From: Paraburkholderia sp. SOS3
GTDB taxonomy: Bacteria; Pseudomonadota; Gammaproteobacteria; Burkholderiales; Burkholderiaceae
Direction: 5' to 3'
NCBI RefSeq assembly: GCF_001922345.1
Contig: NZ_CP018811.1
Location: 4,419,386 to 4,483,385, forward strand
DNA: 64,000 bases
Shown here: positions 8,339-17,893 of the stretch, piece by piece
How positions within the stretch are numbered: the first letter of the stretch is position 1
Layout of the letters: each line of letters opens with the position of its first letter
Made by a program: the position numbers and the translations under genes
The notes under the pieces: model-generated
The model's database searches: none
What the model was told of the DNA's origin: nothing
What the model saw: the letters and a program-made list of their open reading frames with translations, nothing else

Positions 8339-9331
8339 GTGGAACTGCGCGCGCTTCGCTATTTCATCGAGGTCGTCCGGCAACAAAGCTTCACCGTCGC
8401 TGCCGGGCAGATGTACGTGACGCAGCCCACCATCAGCAAGATGGTGAAGGCGCTCGAAGACGAAATCGGCTCGCCGCTGCTGTTGCGCGACGGCCGCCAG
8501 ATGGTGCTGACCGATGCCGGCCGGATCGTCTATCAACGCGGCCAGGACGTGCTCGCCGCGCAGGCGCAGCTACAGAAAGAACTCGACGACCTCGGCACAC
8601 TCGGCCGCGGCACACTGACCATCGGCATTCCGCCGATGGGCGGTGCGCTGTTCACGCCGGCCATCGCCGCATTCCGCCAGCGCTATCCGAAGGTCGAACT
8701 GAAGCTGATCGAGGAAGGCTCGCGCGCCGTCGAAGCGGCGCTGATCGACGGCGAACTCGAACTCGGCGGCGTGCTGCTGCCGGTCGATCCCGAGAGGATC
8801 GACGCGCTGCCGATGACGCGTCAGCGCCTGTGGCTCGTCGCGCGCAAAGGCTCGCGCTGGGACGCGCTGAAACAGGTGCCGCTCGCCGATCTCGCCGCCG
8901 AGCCGTTCGTGTTCTACGGCGAAAGTCTCGCGCTCAACGATGTCGTGCTGCACGCGTGCCGCGCCGCCGGCTTTGCACCGGGCATCGTGAGCCGCAGCGA
9001 GCATTGGGACTTCATGGTTGCGCTGGTGCTGGCGGGCGTCGGCATCGCGCTGCTGCCGGCGCCGTACTGCCGCCGGCTCGATGCGGCGGAATTCACTTGC
9101 CGGCCCGTCGTCGAGCCGGAAATTCTGTGGGAAATCGCGATCGGCTGGCGGCGCAACGGCTACCTCTCGCACGCCGCGCGCGCATGGCTCGATGTTGCAC
9201 GCGAGACGCTGCGCGGGCAGTCCGGCGACGACTTCATGCATGCGCCGGCGCTCGGGATCGTGATGAGCGGCGCGGCGGCGATGCCGGTCGGAACCGCAAC
9301 CCACGAGGACGACGGCAGCGTCAGGAAATGA
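8339..9331 (+). CDS. LysR-family transcriptional regulator (CidR-like)
   Basis: DNA-binding regulator of 330 residues starting at a GTG codon. Residues 1-60 form the winged helix-turn-helix (FTVAAGQMYVTQPTISKMVK), followed by the linker helix and a periplasmic-binding-protein-like effector domain (LTIGIPPMGGALFTPAI at about residue 95). The C-terminus extends some 30 residues past the usual end of the effector domain. It is transcribed away from lrgA/lrgB, so control of that pair is likely. The TRAP operon starts 167 bases downstream, but nothing in the sequence shows that it is a target. The inducer is unknown. Confidence 0.88.
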   Translation: MELRALRYFIEVVRQQSFTVAAGQMYVTQPTISKMVKALEDEIGSPLLLRDGRQMVLTDAGRIVYQRGQDVLAAQAQLQKELDDLGTLGRGTLTIGIPPMGGALFTPAIAAFRQRYPKVELKLIEEGSRAVEAALIDGELELGGVLLPVDPERIDALPMTRQRLWLVARKGSRWDALKQVPLADLAAEPFVFYGESLALNDVVLHACRAAGFAPGIVSRSEHWDFMVALVLAGVGIALLPAPYCRRLDAAEFTCRPVVEPEILWEIAIGWRRNGYLSHAARAWLDVARETLRGQSGDDFMHAPALGIVMSGAAAMPVGTATHEDDGSVRK

Positions 9332-9498
9332 CGCCGACACCCGTCATGTGCGCCGGGTATCGTAATGGTTAACCTTTCATTGGCGTTACAAAGCAGCCTA
9401 CCTAGAATGCAGTGGCAGCTGAACGGCCGATCGGGTGGCGGGCGATAGCTCGCTGGCCGGCGGCGTCGTGCGGCGAAACAGGTTCTGGGGAGACAGCC

Positions 9499-10644
9499 GT
9501 GGCCACGTCCGACAGGAAAAGAAAGAGTGAACCGGCGCGCCGAAAATTTCTTCGACGCGCGTCCGCTGGGGCGGCGGCCGGCGCCACAGCGGCGGTATCG
9601 CTGGGCTTTCCGGCAATCGTGAAAGCACAAGGCCCGACCGTAATGCGCTGGCAGAGCACGTGGCCGCAAAAAGACATCTTCCACGAGTACGCCGTCGACT
9701 TCGCCGGCAAGGTCAATACGATGACCGGCGGCGACCTGAAGATCGAGGTGTTGCCGGCCGGTGCCGTCGTCAAGGCGTTCGATCTGATCGATGCGGTCAG
9801 CAAGGGCACGCTCGACGGCGGCCATGGCGTGTGCGCTTACTGGTACGGCAAGAACTCGGCGCTGGCGTTGTGGGGCTCGGGCCCGGCGTGGGGCATGGAC
9901 GCGAACATGCTGCTCGCCTGGCACAAGTACGGCGGCGGCAAGGAGTTGCTCGCGGAGATCTACCGCAACCTGAATCTGAACGTCGTGTCCTATCTGTACG
10001 GACCGATGCCGACACAGCCGCTCGGCTGGTTCAAGAAGCCCATCACGAAGCCGGACGATCTCGCAGGCACAAAGTTTCGTACCGTCGGACTGTCGATCGA
10101 CATCTTCACGGCGATGGGCGCGGCGGTCAACGCGCTGCCCGGCAGCGAAATCGTTCCGGCGATGGACCGCGGCCTGATCGACGCCGCCGAGTTCAACAAT
10201 GCGAGTTCGGATCGCCAGCTCGGTTTTCCCGATGTATCGAAGATCTGCATGTTGCGCAGTTTTCACCAGTGCTCCGAAACGTTCGAGATTCTTTTCAACA
10301 AACCGAAATACGACGCGCTGCCGCCGCATCTGAAGGCGATCATCGGCAATGCGGTCGAAGCGGCGTCGCAGGATATGTCGTGGAAGGCGATCGACCGCTA
10401 TTCGAAGGACTACATCGCGCTGCAGCAACAGGGCGTGAAGTTTTACGCGACGCCGAATGCGGTGCTGCAGGCACAGCTCAAGGTCTGGGACGAGATCGTC
10501 GCCAGAAAGGAGAAAGAGAATCCCGCGTTCAAGAAAGTCAACGATTCGATGCGCGCATTCGCCGAGCGCACGACGCGCTGGCAAAGCGACACGAACGTCG
10601 ACTACCGGATGGCAGCCGCGCACTACTTCGGCAAAAAAGCATGA
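9499..10644 (+). CDS. dctP: TRAP transporter solute-binding protein (DctP/TakP family)
   Basis: Periplasmic binding protein of 381 residues for a TRAP transporter. The GTG at 9499, preceded by a GGGGAG ribosome site, is chosen over an ATG 29 codons upstream. It begins with a twin-arginine signal (SEPARRKFLRRASAGAAAG) ending near KAQGPTVMRW, so it is probably exported folded. The segment AGTKFRTVGLSIDIFTAMGA carries the conserved arginine that clamps the ligand carboxylate, and MDRGLIDAAEFNN is typical of the TakP-like branch. That branch binds 2-oxo acids or related carboxylates; the exact ligand is inferred. It heads dctP-dctQ-dctM. Confidence 0.9.
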   Translation: MATSDRKRKSEPARRKFLRRASAGAAAGATAAVSLGFPAIVKAQGPTVMRWQSTWPQKDIFHEYAVDFAGKVNTMTGGDLKIEVLPAGAVVKAFDLIDAVSKGTLDGGHGVCAYWYGKNSALALWGSGPAWGMDANMLLAWHKYGGGKELLAEIYRNLNLNVVSYLYGPMPTQPLGWFKKPITKPDDLAGTKFRTVGLSIDIFTAMGAAVNALPGSEIVPAMDRGLIDAAEFNNASSDRQLGFPDVSKICMLRSFHQCSETFEILFNKPKYDALPPHLKAIIGNAVEAASQDMSWKAIDRYSKDYIALQQQGVKFYATPNAVLQAQLKVWDEIVARKEKENPAFKKVNDSMRAFAERTTRWQSDTNVDYRMAAAHYFGKKA

Positions 10645-10677
10645 GGGATGTTCGCGGGCGACCGGTGTGAGCGATCC

Positions 10678-11313
10678 ATGCAAAAGCTACTGCTGCGTGT
10701 CGACGCGATCAGCACATGGGTAGGTCAGGCGTTCGCATGGCTGATCGTCGCGCTCACGCTGATGATTTCGTACGAGGTCTTCTCGCGTTACGCATTGGGC
10801 ACGCCGCACGCATGGGCGTTCGATGCGGCGAACATGCTGTACGGCACGCTGTTCATGATGGCCGGCGCCTATACGCTGTCGCGCAACGGCCATGTACGCG
10901 GCGACGTGCTGTACGGCTTCTTTCCGCCGCGCGCGCAAGCGCTCGTCGATCTCGTGCTGTACCTCGTTTTCTTCATTCCCGGCACCGTCGCGCTCGTCTG
11001 GGCCGGCATTGCATTTTTCGGCGATTCGCTTGCGCAGAACGAACACTCGTCGATTGCCGCCGACGGCCCGCCGATCTACCCGTTCAAAGCCGTGATACCG
11101 ATAGCGGGCGCGTTTTTGCTGCTGCAGGGCGCCGCCGAAATCGTGCGCTGCGCGATCTGCCTGCGGCGCGGCAACTGGCCACGACGCGCGGGCGATGTCG
11201 AGGAAGTCGACGTCGAGAAGCTCAGGCAGTCGATCGACGTGCCGGAGCGGGAAGTCGCGGTATCGGCGCCACACGCGAGTGACAGCACGACCGGCACACG
11301 GAGCGCACCATGA
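10678..11313 (+). CDS. dctQ: TRAP transporter small permease subunit
   Basis: Four-helix membrane subunit of 211 residues that joins DctM to form the sodium-driven TRAP carrier. The ATG at 10678 (MQKLLLRVDAISTWVG) is chosen; upstream codons are not family-like. The motif LTLMISYEVFSRYALGTP in helix 1-2 is diagnostic for DctQ. The C-terminal tail after the fourth helix is long and hydrophilic, about 45 residues. It follows dctP by 33 bases and overlaps the dctM start by four bases (ATGA), indicating translational coupling. Confidence 0.9.
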   Translation: MQKLLLRVDAISTWVGQAFAWLIVALTLMISYEVFSRYALGTPHAWAFDAANMLYGTLFMMAGAYTLSRNGHVRGDVLYGFFPPRAQALVDLVLYLVFFIPGTVALVWAGIAFFGDSLAQNEHSSIAADGPPIYPFKAVIPIAGAFLLLQGAAEIVRCAICLRRGNWPRRAGDVEEVDVEKLRQSIDVPEREVAVSAPHASDSTTGTRSAP

Positions 11314-13229
11314 GAAAAGAAGCGTGGTTCGGACTCTGTCTGATGGCGCTCGTGCTCGCCGCGATTGTCTCCCTGATGCCGGCGCCGTCCGCGATGACCA
11401 ACGAGCATCTCGGCCTCCTGATGCTCGCGCTGATCGTGATCTGCATCATGCTCGGTTTTCCGACCGCGTTCACCTTGATGGGCATGGGCGTGCTGTTCGC
11501 GTGGCTCGCCTATCGAAGTGCGAGCCCCGAGCTGGCGGTCCGGCAGACGCTCGACCTGATGGTGCAGCGCGCCTACGGCGTGATGACCAACGACGTGCTG
11601 ATCTCTATTCCGCTGTTCGTCTTTATGGGCTATCTGATCGAACGCGCCAACCTCGTCGCCCGTCTGTTCAGGAGCCTGCATCTCTCGCTCGCGCGCATTC
11701 CCGGTTCGCTCGCGGTCGCCACGCTCGCCACGTGCGCGATTTTCGCCACTGCAACCGGCATCGTCGGCGCGGTCGTGACGCTGATGGGGCTGCTCGCTTT
11801 TCCGGCGATGCTGAAGGCCGGCTACGGCACGCGGCTGTCGGCCGGCGTGATTACCGCCGGCGGCTGCCTCGGCATCCTGATCCCGCCGTCGGTTCTTCTG
11901 ATCGTGTATGGCGCGACCGCGGGCGTGTCGGTCGTGCAGTTGTATGCGGGCGCGTTTTTCCCAGGACTTATGCTCGCCGGACTTTACATCGTCTACACGA
12001 TCGTCATCGCGAAGCTGCGGCCGGACCTCGCGCCGCCGCTGTCCGGGGACGAGCGTCGCGTGCCGTTGCCCGACTATGCGCAACACGCCACCGGTACGCG
12101 CCGCGCCGGTGCGCTGATCGCGCTGCTGCGCCTGTGGCTCGACGGGCGCAATACCACCGCGCCGCGACGGGTGCTCAACAGGCAAATCGCAATCGCGCTG
12201 ATTCCCGCGATCACCGTGGTCGGTGCCGCGCTGCTCGGCTACCGCGCGTCGGTTGCGCCACCGCCGGCTCTGACCGCGGCCGCGCCGGTGGACCTCAACG
12301 AACGACGCTTTCTCGACGAGTCATCGCCGTCGGGCCTCGACAGCCTGCAGGCGCCGCCGGGCGAGCCCGCAGCGGCCGATGCGGCCGCGCCGCGCCAGGC
12401 GGACGAAGCGGCACTCGCGGCGCCGCGCATGGAGAGTCCGGGCGCAGCGGACACCTCGAAACAACATGCGGCCGATCAACCGTCGAAGTGGTTCTGGATC
12501 AGCGTCGGGATCGCTGCGCTGCTGACGGTCGCTTTCTATCTATGGTTCGATTTTGCGCGCCTCGAAGTTTTCAAGATGCTGCTCGGCTCGTTTTTCCCGC
12601 TTGCCGCGCTGATCGTGGCCGTGCTCGGCTCGATCGTGTTCGGGTTCGCGACGCCGACCGAGGCCGCCGCCGTCGGCGCATTGGGAGGCACGGTACTCGC
12701 AGCGCTGTATCGGCAGCTGAATTTCACCGTCCTGAAGGAATCGGTGTTTCTGACCGCGAGGACCAGTGCGATGGTGTGCTGGCTTTTCGTCGGTGCGTCG
12801 ATCTTTTCGGCGGCGTTCGCGCTGCTCGGCGGACAGGCGCTGATCGAGCGGTGGGTCCTGTCGATGCAATTGTCGGCGTTCGAATTCATGGTGCTGTCGC
12901 AGGTCATTATTTTTCTGCTCGGCTGGCCGCTCGAATGGACGGAGATCATCGTCATCTTCATGCCGATCTTTATCCCGCTGCTCGCGCACTTCAATATCGA
13001 TCCGCTTTTCTTCGGCCTGCTGGTCGCGCTCAATCTGCAAACCGCATTCCTGTCGCCGCCGGTCGCGATGGCCGCCTTCTATCTGAAGGGCGTCGCGCCG
13101 CGGCATGTGACGTTGAATCAGATCTTCGCCGGCATGCTGCCGTTCATGGCGATTCAGATCGTCGCCGTCGTGCTGCTTTATCTGTTTCCCGCCATTGGAC
13201 TGTGGCTGCCGTCGGTGCTGTATGACTGA
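11310..13229 (+). CDS. dctM: TRAP transporter large permease subunit with inserted hydrophilic segment
   Basis: Main transport subunit of the TRAP carrier, 639 residues against about 430 for a typical DctM. The N-terminal half has the usual helices (MLGFPTAFTLMGMG, TAGGCLGILIPPSVLLIVYG). At roughly residues 250-400 there is an extra stretch: a possible helix pair around an Ala/Pro-rich loop (PPGEPAAADAAAPRQADEAA). The second half resumes with FGFATPTEAAAVGALGG and ends with FLSPPVAMAAFYLKGVAP, both standard DctM motifs. The frame is open throughout, so the insertion is genuine coding sequence. Confidence 0.92.
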   Translation: MRKEAWFGLCLMALVLAAIVSLMPAPSAMTNEHLGLLMLALIVICIMLGFPTAFTLMGMGVLFAWLAYRSASPELAVRQTLDLMVQRAYGVMTNDVLISIPLFVFMGYLIERANLVARLFRSLHLSLARIPGSLAVATLATCAIFATATGIVGAVVTLMGLLAFPAMLKAGYGTRLSAGVITAGGCLGILIPPSVLLIVYGATAGVSVVQLYAGAFFPGLMLAGLYIVYTIVIAKLRPDLAPPLSGDERRVPLPDYAQHATGTRRAGALIALLRLWLDGRNTTAPRRVLNRQIAIALIPAITVVGAALLGYRASVAPPPALTAAAPVDLNERRFLDESSPSGLDSLQAPPGEPAAADAAAPRQADEAALAAPRMESPGAADTSKQHAADQPSKWFWISVGIAALLTVAFYLWFDFARLEVFKMLLGSFFPLAALIVAVLGSIVFGFATPTEAAAVGALGGTVLAALYRQLNFTVLKESVFLTARTSAMVCWLFVGASIFSAAFALLGGQALIERWVLSMQLSAFEFMVLSQVIIFLLGWPLEWTEIIVIFMPIFIPLLAHFNIDPLFFGLLVALNLQTAFLSPPVAMAAFYLKGVAPRHVTLNQIFAGMLPFMAIQIVAVVLLYLFPAIGLWLPSVLYD

Positions 13230-13308
13230 CACGCGCCGCGCCCCGGCGGCCATGCCCGCCCGGCGAGGAGCGGTCTGAGGCGCGGCCAATGGTGGAGAGG
13301 TCGATTCG

Positions 13309-13641
13309 ATGCCTGAACAGATCACGAAGTACCCGGATATCACCCTGCGGGTGCTGAAAGGGGCGGGAGCCGTGTGCGCAGAAGGCGCGCCGCAAAAAAT
13401 TCTGACGCAATGCCCTGCCACGCGGTTCTGTGCGCTTCCGACCGGCGAGCTATGTATCTATGGCATCGACGAGATCAAGTCGATGACGCAAATCAGTGCG
13501 AGCGAGATCGCCGCTGCGGTTGCGCCGGAAAGTCAATCCGATGCGTCGCCGCTGTTCGCGACATGGTGGGTAGCGGGCGCCGTTCTTGGCGCCGGCCTGA
13601 TCACGGGCTTCGTGTTCGGCAACTACCGGAAAAAGCGCTAG
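13309..13641 (+). CDS. Hypothetical protein with C-terminal membrane anchor
   Basis: Unrecognised protein of 110 residues. The N-terminal 50 residues contain four cysteines (GAVCAEG, LTQCPATRFCALPTGELCIYG), suggesting a metal site or disulfides. A hydrophobic segment near the C-terminus (WWVAGAVLGAGLITGFVFG) ends in NYRKKR, a typical stop-transfer. It lies 79 bases after dctM on the same strand and may be read through from that operon, but no functional link is evident. It is convergent with the ABC exporter gene. Confidence 0.6.
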   Translation: MPEQITKYPDITLRVLKGAGAVCAEGAPQKILTQCPATRFCALPTGELCIYGIDEIKSMTQISASEIAAAVAPESQSDASPLFATWWVAGAVLGAGLITGFVFGNYRKKR

Positions 13642-13695
13642 GACACGCACGCGGGTTGCCGGTCGGCGCCTGCTTCGCTCGAGCTCGCAACACGG

Positions 13696-15552
13696 TCACT
13701 CCAACGCTGCGGCCCCCGCGCGCCGCTCCTGCCGCAGCAGCACATCGCGGTAGATCCCCGCGCGTTTCGCCAGCTCGCCGGGCGCGCCGTCGTCGACGAG
13801 CCGCCCATGCTGGATCACCACGATGCGATCGAAGTTGCGCAGCGTCGACAACCGGTGTGCGATCGCCACCACGGTGCGCCCCTTCATCAGCCGGTCGAGC
13901 GCCAGCTGGACGGCCGCCTCCGATTCGCTATCGAGCGCGGACGTCGCTTCGTCGAGCAGCAGGATAGGCGCATCCTTCAGGAACGCGCGCGCGATCGCAA
14001 TGCGCTGCCGCTGCCCGCCGGAAAGCCGCGCGCCGCGCTCGCCGACCACCGTCTCGAGGCCATCGGGCAGCGAGCGGATCAGCTCGAGGCAGTTCGCGCG
14101 CTCGCAGGCCCGCAGCACTTCTTCTTCGCTCGCGTCGGGCTTGCCGTAGCGGATGTTTTCGAGCAGCGTCCGGTTGAACAGCGAGATGTCCTGCGGCACG
14201 ACCGAGATCGCGTCGCGCACGCTTGCCAGACTCACATCGGAAAGGCGCTGGCCCGAAATCGCGACCGCGCCCGACGCCCTCGGCGGATCGAACGAACGTT
14301 GCAGCAGCGCGAGTATCGTCGTCTTTCCGGCGCCGGACGGCCCGACGAGGCCGACGCGCTGCCCCGCGTCGATATGCAGGCTGAAGTGATCGAGCACCGG
14401 CCGGCGGCCCGGATACGCGAACGTGACGTTTTCGAAGTCGATATTCGCGTCGCGGATCTGCAGCGCGGGCGCGCCGATCGCCTCCTCCATCTCGCGCGGC
14501 ACGAGCAGCGTTTGGGCCGCTTCGGCAAGCCGTGCCACATGCTGGGTCAGGTCGACGAGCGCCACCGCGAGGTCGCGCGTGCCATGCAGGATCGAAAACC
14601 CGAGCGAGCTGACGAGCACGACGTCGCCGGTCGTCGCACGCCCTTGCGTCCACAGCCACAATACCCAGCCGAGCAGCCCCGCCGACAGCACCGCCGTCGC
14701 GAGCGCATGCAGCAGACGCAGCTTCTCGAGGTAGCGCAGGCTCGTTTGTCGCGACGCCATCTCGCCGGCCAGAATCGAGTCGAGCCGCGCACTTTCGCGT
14801 TCGGTGGCGACGAACATCCTCACCGTCGCCATATTGCCGATCACATCGACGAGTTCGCCATCGACCGACGCCGCATCGGACGCGAAGCGCATATGCTTGC
14901 TGTTTCCCTTGCTGGCAAGCCAGAACAGGAATGCGGCCATGCACACCGAGATCAGCAGCAGCGCAAACGCCATCCACAGATTGACCCAGCCGAGCATGGC
15001 GATGGCGCCAAGCACCGATAGCAGCGGCGGCAACGCGACCCATGCCACCGTGTTTTCGATCGAAAACACGGCGTTCGCCGTCGCCGATACGCGGCTTGCG
15101 AGCATGCCGGGCCGAACGTCGGAAAAATACGCCGAAGAATGGCCGGTCACGTAACCGAACAGCTGACGCCGCACATCGCCCGTCACCGCGACGAAGGTCC
15201 GCACGCTGATCCAGCCCGAGACGCGCCAGAACAGGTTGTCGGCGAACAGCAGCACGACGATTACGACAAACGCGGCAATCACGCCGGCCGGGTGGGCGCG
15301 CCCGTGAGGCAACGCATCGATCAGATTGCGGATCGCAAACTGCGACCCGAGCGAGCAGCCGACCGCGGCGACGATGCCGAGCAGAACGAGCGCATGCGCG
15401 ACGGGGCGGCGGCCGATATATTGCAGCAGCAGCAAAACCGGCTTTCCCGCATACCGCGTAAGCGTTTTCGCGCGGCGGCCGCGCGTGCGCGACGCACGCA
15501 GGTCATCTGCCGCGTTCTGTTTCACACTGCCCATTCCGAGGCTTTCCATCAT
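13696..15552 (-). CDS. ABC exporter, fused membrane and ATP-binding domains
   Basis: Half-transporter of 618 residues. Residues about 40-330 are an ABC_membrane domain with six helices; residues about 370-600 are the ATPase. Walker A (GLVGPSGAGKTT), signature (LSGGQRQRIAIARA), Walker B (ILLLDEATSALD) and the switch histidine (VVAIAHRLST) are all intact. The start is placed at 15552 (MMESLGMGSV), with ATG at 15549 or 15534 also possible; longer in-frame sequence would overlap the divergent aidB gene. It presumably works as a homodimer exporting a lipid or drug-like molecule. The substrate is unknown. Confidence 0.88.
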   Translation of the reverse strand: MMESLGMGSVKQNAADDLRASRTRGRRAKTLTRYAGKPVLLLLQYIGRRPVAHALVLLGIVAAVGCSLGSQFAIRNLIDALPHGRAHPAGVIAAFVVIVVLLFADNLFWRVSGWISVRTFVAVTGDVRRQLFGYVTGHSSAYFSDVRPGMLASRVSATANAVFSIENTVAWVALPPLLSVLGAIAMLGWVNLWMAFALLLISVCMAAFLFWLASKGNSKHMRFASDAASVDGELVDVIGNMATVRMFVATERESARLDSILAGEMASRQTSLRYLEKLRLLHALATAVLSAGLLGWVLWLWTQGRATTGDVVLVSSLGFSILHGTRDLAVALVDLTQHVARLAEAAQTLLVPREMEEAIGAPALQIRDANIDFENVTFAYPGRRPVLDHFSLHIDAGQRVGLVGPSGAGKTTILALLQRSFDPPRASGAVAISGQRLSDVSLASVRDAISVVPQDISLFNRTLLENIRYGKPDASEEEVLRACERANCLELIRSLPDGLETVVGERGARLSGGQRQRIAIARAFLKDAPILLLDEATSALDSESEAAVQLALDRLMKGRTVVAIAHRLSTLRNFDRIVVIQHGRLVDDGAPGELAKRAGIYRDVLLRQERRAGAAALE

Positions 15553-15759
15553 CGCTGGATGACTCCGCGTCTGGCGATTTCGCACGCGCTTGCGTACAGG
15601 TGGCGGCGCCGCCCTACCGTCCGCGTCCTCACCGTAGCAAGCCGCTCGCCTGACACCGCGCGTTCGCCATGCCGCCGCGCCGCTTCGAAAAATCACCACG
15701 GCAGCACGGGCCGCGCGACAATCGACGACGCTCGCCCACGTTGCAGACGGAGACCTCTG

Positions 15760-17454
15760 ATGGAAACATTCGGACCCGGCAACACGCACGAAGTGACAAA
15801 TCAGGTACCGCCACTCGCCGGATACAACCTGTTCGCGAGCGACGCGGCGCTCGTCGCCGCGCTCGAACGCGAGGGCGCCGGCTGGCATCGCGCCGCGCTC
15901 GAACGCGACGGCGCGGCGTTGAGTTCGCCCGACATGCTCGCACTTGCCGAGCTCGCGAACCGCCACACGCCCGAACTGATCACGCACAGCCCGCGTGGCG
16001 AACGCATCGACACGCTCGAATTCCATCCGGCATGGCACACGTTACTGGCGCAACTGCGCCGCGCAGGCGTGCACGCGCTGCCGTTCTCCGACCCGCAGCC
16101 CGGTGCGATGGTCGCGCGTTGCGCGGCCTATCTGCTGCATGCGCAGGTCGAAGCGGGCGCTTTATGCCCGATCACGATGACCTTCGCGAGCATTCCCGTG
16201 CTGCAACGCGAACCGCACCTGTTTGCCGCGCTGCGCGACAAGCTTTACACGCGCGAGCACGACGCGCGCGACGTGCCGCTCGCGCAGAAGAAATCGATGA
16301 TGATCGGCATGGGCATGACCGAAAAACAGGGCGGCTCCGATGTGCGCAGCAACCGCACGCACGCGTTCGCGGCGCCGGAAGCGGGCGGCTCGGGACGCGG
16401 CGGCGAATATCGGCTCGTCGGTCACAAGTGGTTCTTTTCGGCGCCGCAGTGCGATGCGCATCTCGTGCTCGCGCGCACCGACGACCACGAAGGCGTCTCA
16501 TGCTTCTTCGTGCCGCGTTTCACGCCCGACGGCGGCAAGAACGCGGTGCGCATCCAGCGTTTGAAGAACAAGCTCGGCAACCGCTCGAATGCGAGCAGCG
16601 AAGTCGAATTCTTCGACGCGTACGGCGTGATGATCGGCGACGAAGGCCGCGGCGTGCCGACAATCATCGAAATGGCGAATTACACGCGCCTCGATTGCGC
16701 GCTCGGCAGCACCGGACTGATGCGCGCGGCGCTCGTGCAGGCGATCCACCACGCGCGTCATCGCAGCGCGTTCGGCCGGCTGCTCGCCGCACAGCCGCTG
16801 ATGCGCAACGTGCTCGCCGATCTGTCGCTCGAATCGGAAGCGGCGACCGTGCTCGTCATGCGCCTTGCACGCGCATTCGAAGACACGACCGGCACGCTCG
16901 AGGAACGCGCGTGGCGGCGCCTCGTCACGCCGGCGGCGAAATACTGGATCTGCAAGCGTGCACTCGAATTCACCGGCGAAGCGATGGAAGTCTGGGGCGG
17001 CAACGGCTACGTCGAAGAAGGGCCGATGGCACGCTTCTACCGCGAGGCGCCGGTCAATTCGATCTGGGAAGGATCGGGCAACGTGATGTGCCTCGACGTG
17101 CTGCGCGCGCTCGAAAAGGAACCGGAAGCAGCACAGGCGCTGCTGACCCAATGGCGCGGCGTCGCGCAACTGCACGCGGCGCGCGCGTCGGCACTGCCGG
17201 CCGCGCTCGACCGGCTGCTCGCGACGCTCGCCGCATCGCCCGACACGCGCGAAGCCGCTGCACGCCGTATCGCGCAGCAGCTGGTGCTGATCGCGCAGGC
17301 GGTGCTGCTCGTCCAGCATGCGCCGCCGCTCGTCGCCGATGCATTCATCGCGACGCGCATCGCGGACGGTTGCGGCGACAGTGGGCGTGTCTATGGGACG
17401 CTGCCGGCGTCGCTCGATCATGCGGCGATCGTCGGGCGCGCGTTTGCGGGGTAA
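15760..17454 (+). CDS. aidB: AidB-like acyl-CoA dehydrogenase family protein
   Basis: Flavoprotein of 564 residues resembling E. coli AidB, the adaptive response protein that binds DNA and protects it from alkylation. The ATG at 15760 follows a GGAGACC ribosome site. Visible motifs are GMGMTEKQGGSDVRSN, the flavin-binding GHKWFFSAPQCDAHLVLA, RLKNKLGNRSNASSEVEF, and GEAMEVWGGNGYVEEGPMAR, which is strongly AidB-like. The C-terminal part is the AidB-type helical extension. The alternative is an isovaleryl-CoA-dehydrogenase-like enzyme. It is divergent from the ABC exporter with 207 bases between them, in which no clear element was seen. Confidence 0.85.
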   Translation: METFGPGNTHEVTNQVPPLAGYNLFASDAALVAALEREGAGWHRAALERDGAALSSPDMLALAELANRHTPELITHSPRGERIDTLEFHPAWHTLLAQLRRAGVHALPFSDPQPGAMVARCAAYLLHAQVEAGALCPITMTFASIPVLQREPHLFAALRDKLYTREHDARDVPLAQKKSMMIGMGMTEKQGGSDVRSNRTHAFAAPEAGGSGRGGEYRLVGHKWFFSAPQCDAHLVLARTDDHEGVSCFFVPRFTPDGGKNAVRIQRLKNKLGNRSNASSEVEFFDAYGVMIGDEGRGVPTIIEMANYTRLDCALGSTGLMRAALVQAIHHARHRSAFGRLLAAQPLMRNVLADLSLESEAATVLVMRLARAFEDTTGTLEERAWRRLVTPAAKYWICKRALEFTGEAMEVWGGNGYVEEGPMARFYREAPVNSIWEGSGNVMCLDVLRALEKEPEAAQALLTQWRGVAQLHAARASALPAALDRLLATLAASPDTREAAARRIAQQLVLIAQAVLLVQHAPPLVADAFIATRIADGCGDSGRVYGTLPASLDHAAIVGRAFAG

Positions 17455-17467
17455 GCGCGATCTCGCG

Positions 17468-17893
17468 CTACTTCAACCACCGCGTCGGCGGCACGTCGCC
17501 GCGCGGCAAACGCGCGGCCGCCGCATCGACGGCCGGGTCGGCCGCATTGGCCGCATGGGCCGGGTTAGCCGCGTCGACCGCGAGGTTGATCTCGTCGTCC
17601 TGCGCGGCCGTATCGACCGCATCGGCCGCGCCGCTTTCGAGCCGGTGCAGCCACGCGAGCAGTTCCGCGACCGCGGCGTAAAGCTGCGGCGGAATCCGCG
17701 AGTCGAGGTCGACCTGCATCAGCAGCGACACCATCTCTGGCGCCTCGTGCACATAGAGGCCCGCTTCTTTCGCGCGCTGCACGATCATGTCCGCGACGAG
17801 CCCGTAGCCCTTCGCGACCACGCGCGGCGCGGCGCCCGGCTGGTGGTCGTCGTAGGACAGCGCGGCGGCGCTTTTGCGGGTCGCGCGGCTCAA
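17468..17893 (-). CDS. FlhB C-terminal-domain-like protein (FlhX)
   Basis: Protein of 141 residues that corresponds only to the cytoplasmic end of FlhB. ALSYDDHQPGAAPRVVAKGY aligns with the FlhB segment just after the NPTH cleavage site, and LYAAVAELLAWLHRLESG matches its C-terminus. The NPTH motif and all membrane helices are absent, so it resembles the cleaved FlhB-CC fragment that controls the hook-to-filament export switch. An Ala/Asp-rich tail follows. It overlaps the FliK-like gene by four bases, which suggests the two act together on the export gate. Confidence 0.8.
   Translation of the reverse strand: MSRATRKSAAALSYDDHQPGAAPRVVAKGYGLVADMIVQRAKEAGLYVHEAPEMVSLLMQVDLDSRIPPQLYAAVAELLAWLHRLESGAADAVDTAAQDDEINLAVDAANPAHAANAADPAVDAAAARLPRGDVPPTRWLK

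Noticed and set aside
15139..15759. Extension of the AidB-like protein upstream to 15139
   Set aside because: The extra 200 residues are Arg/His-rich antisense of the ABC exporter; the ATG at 15760 has a ribosome site and fits the AidB start.
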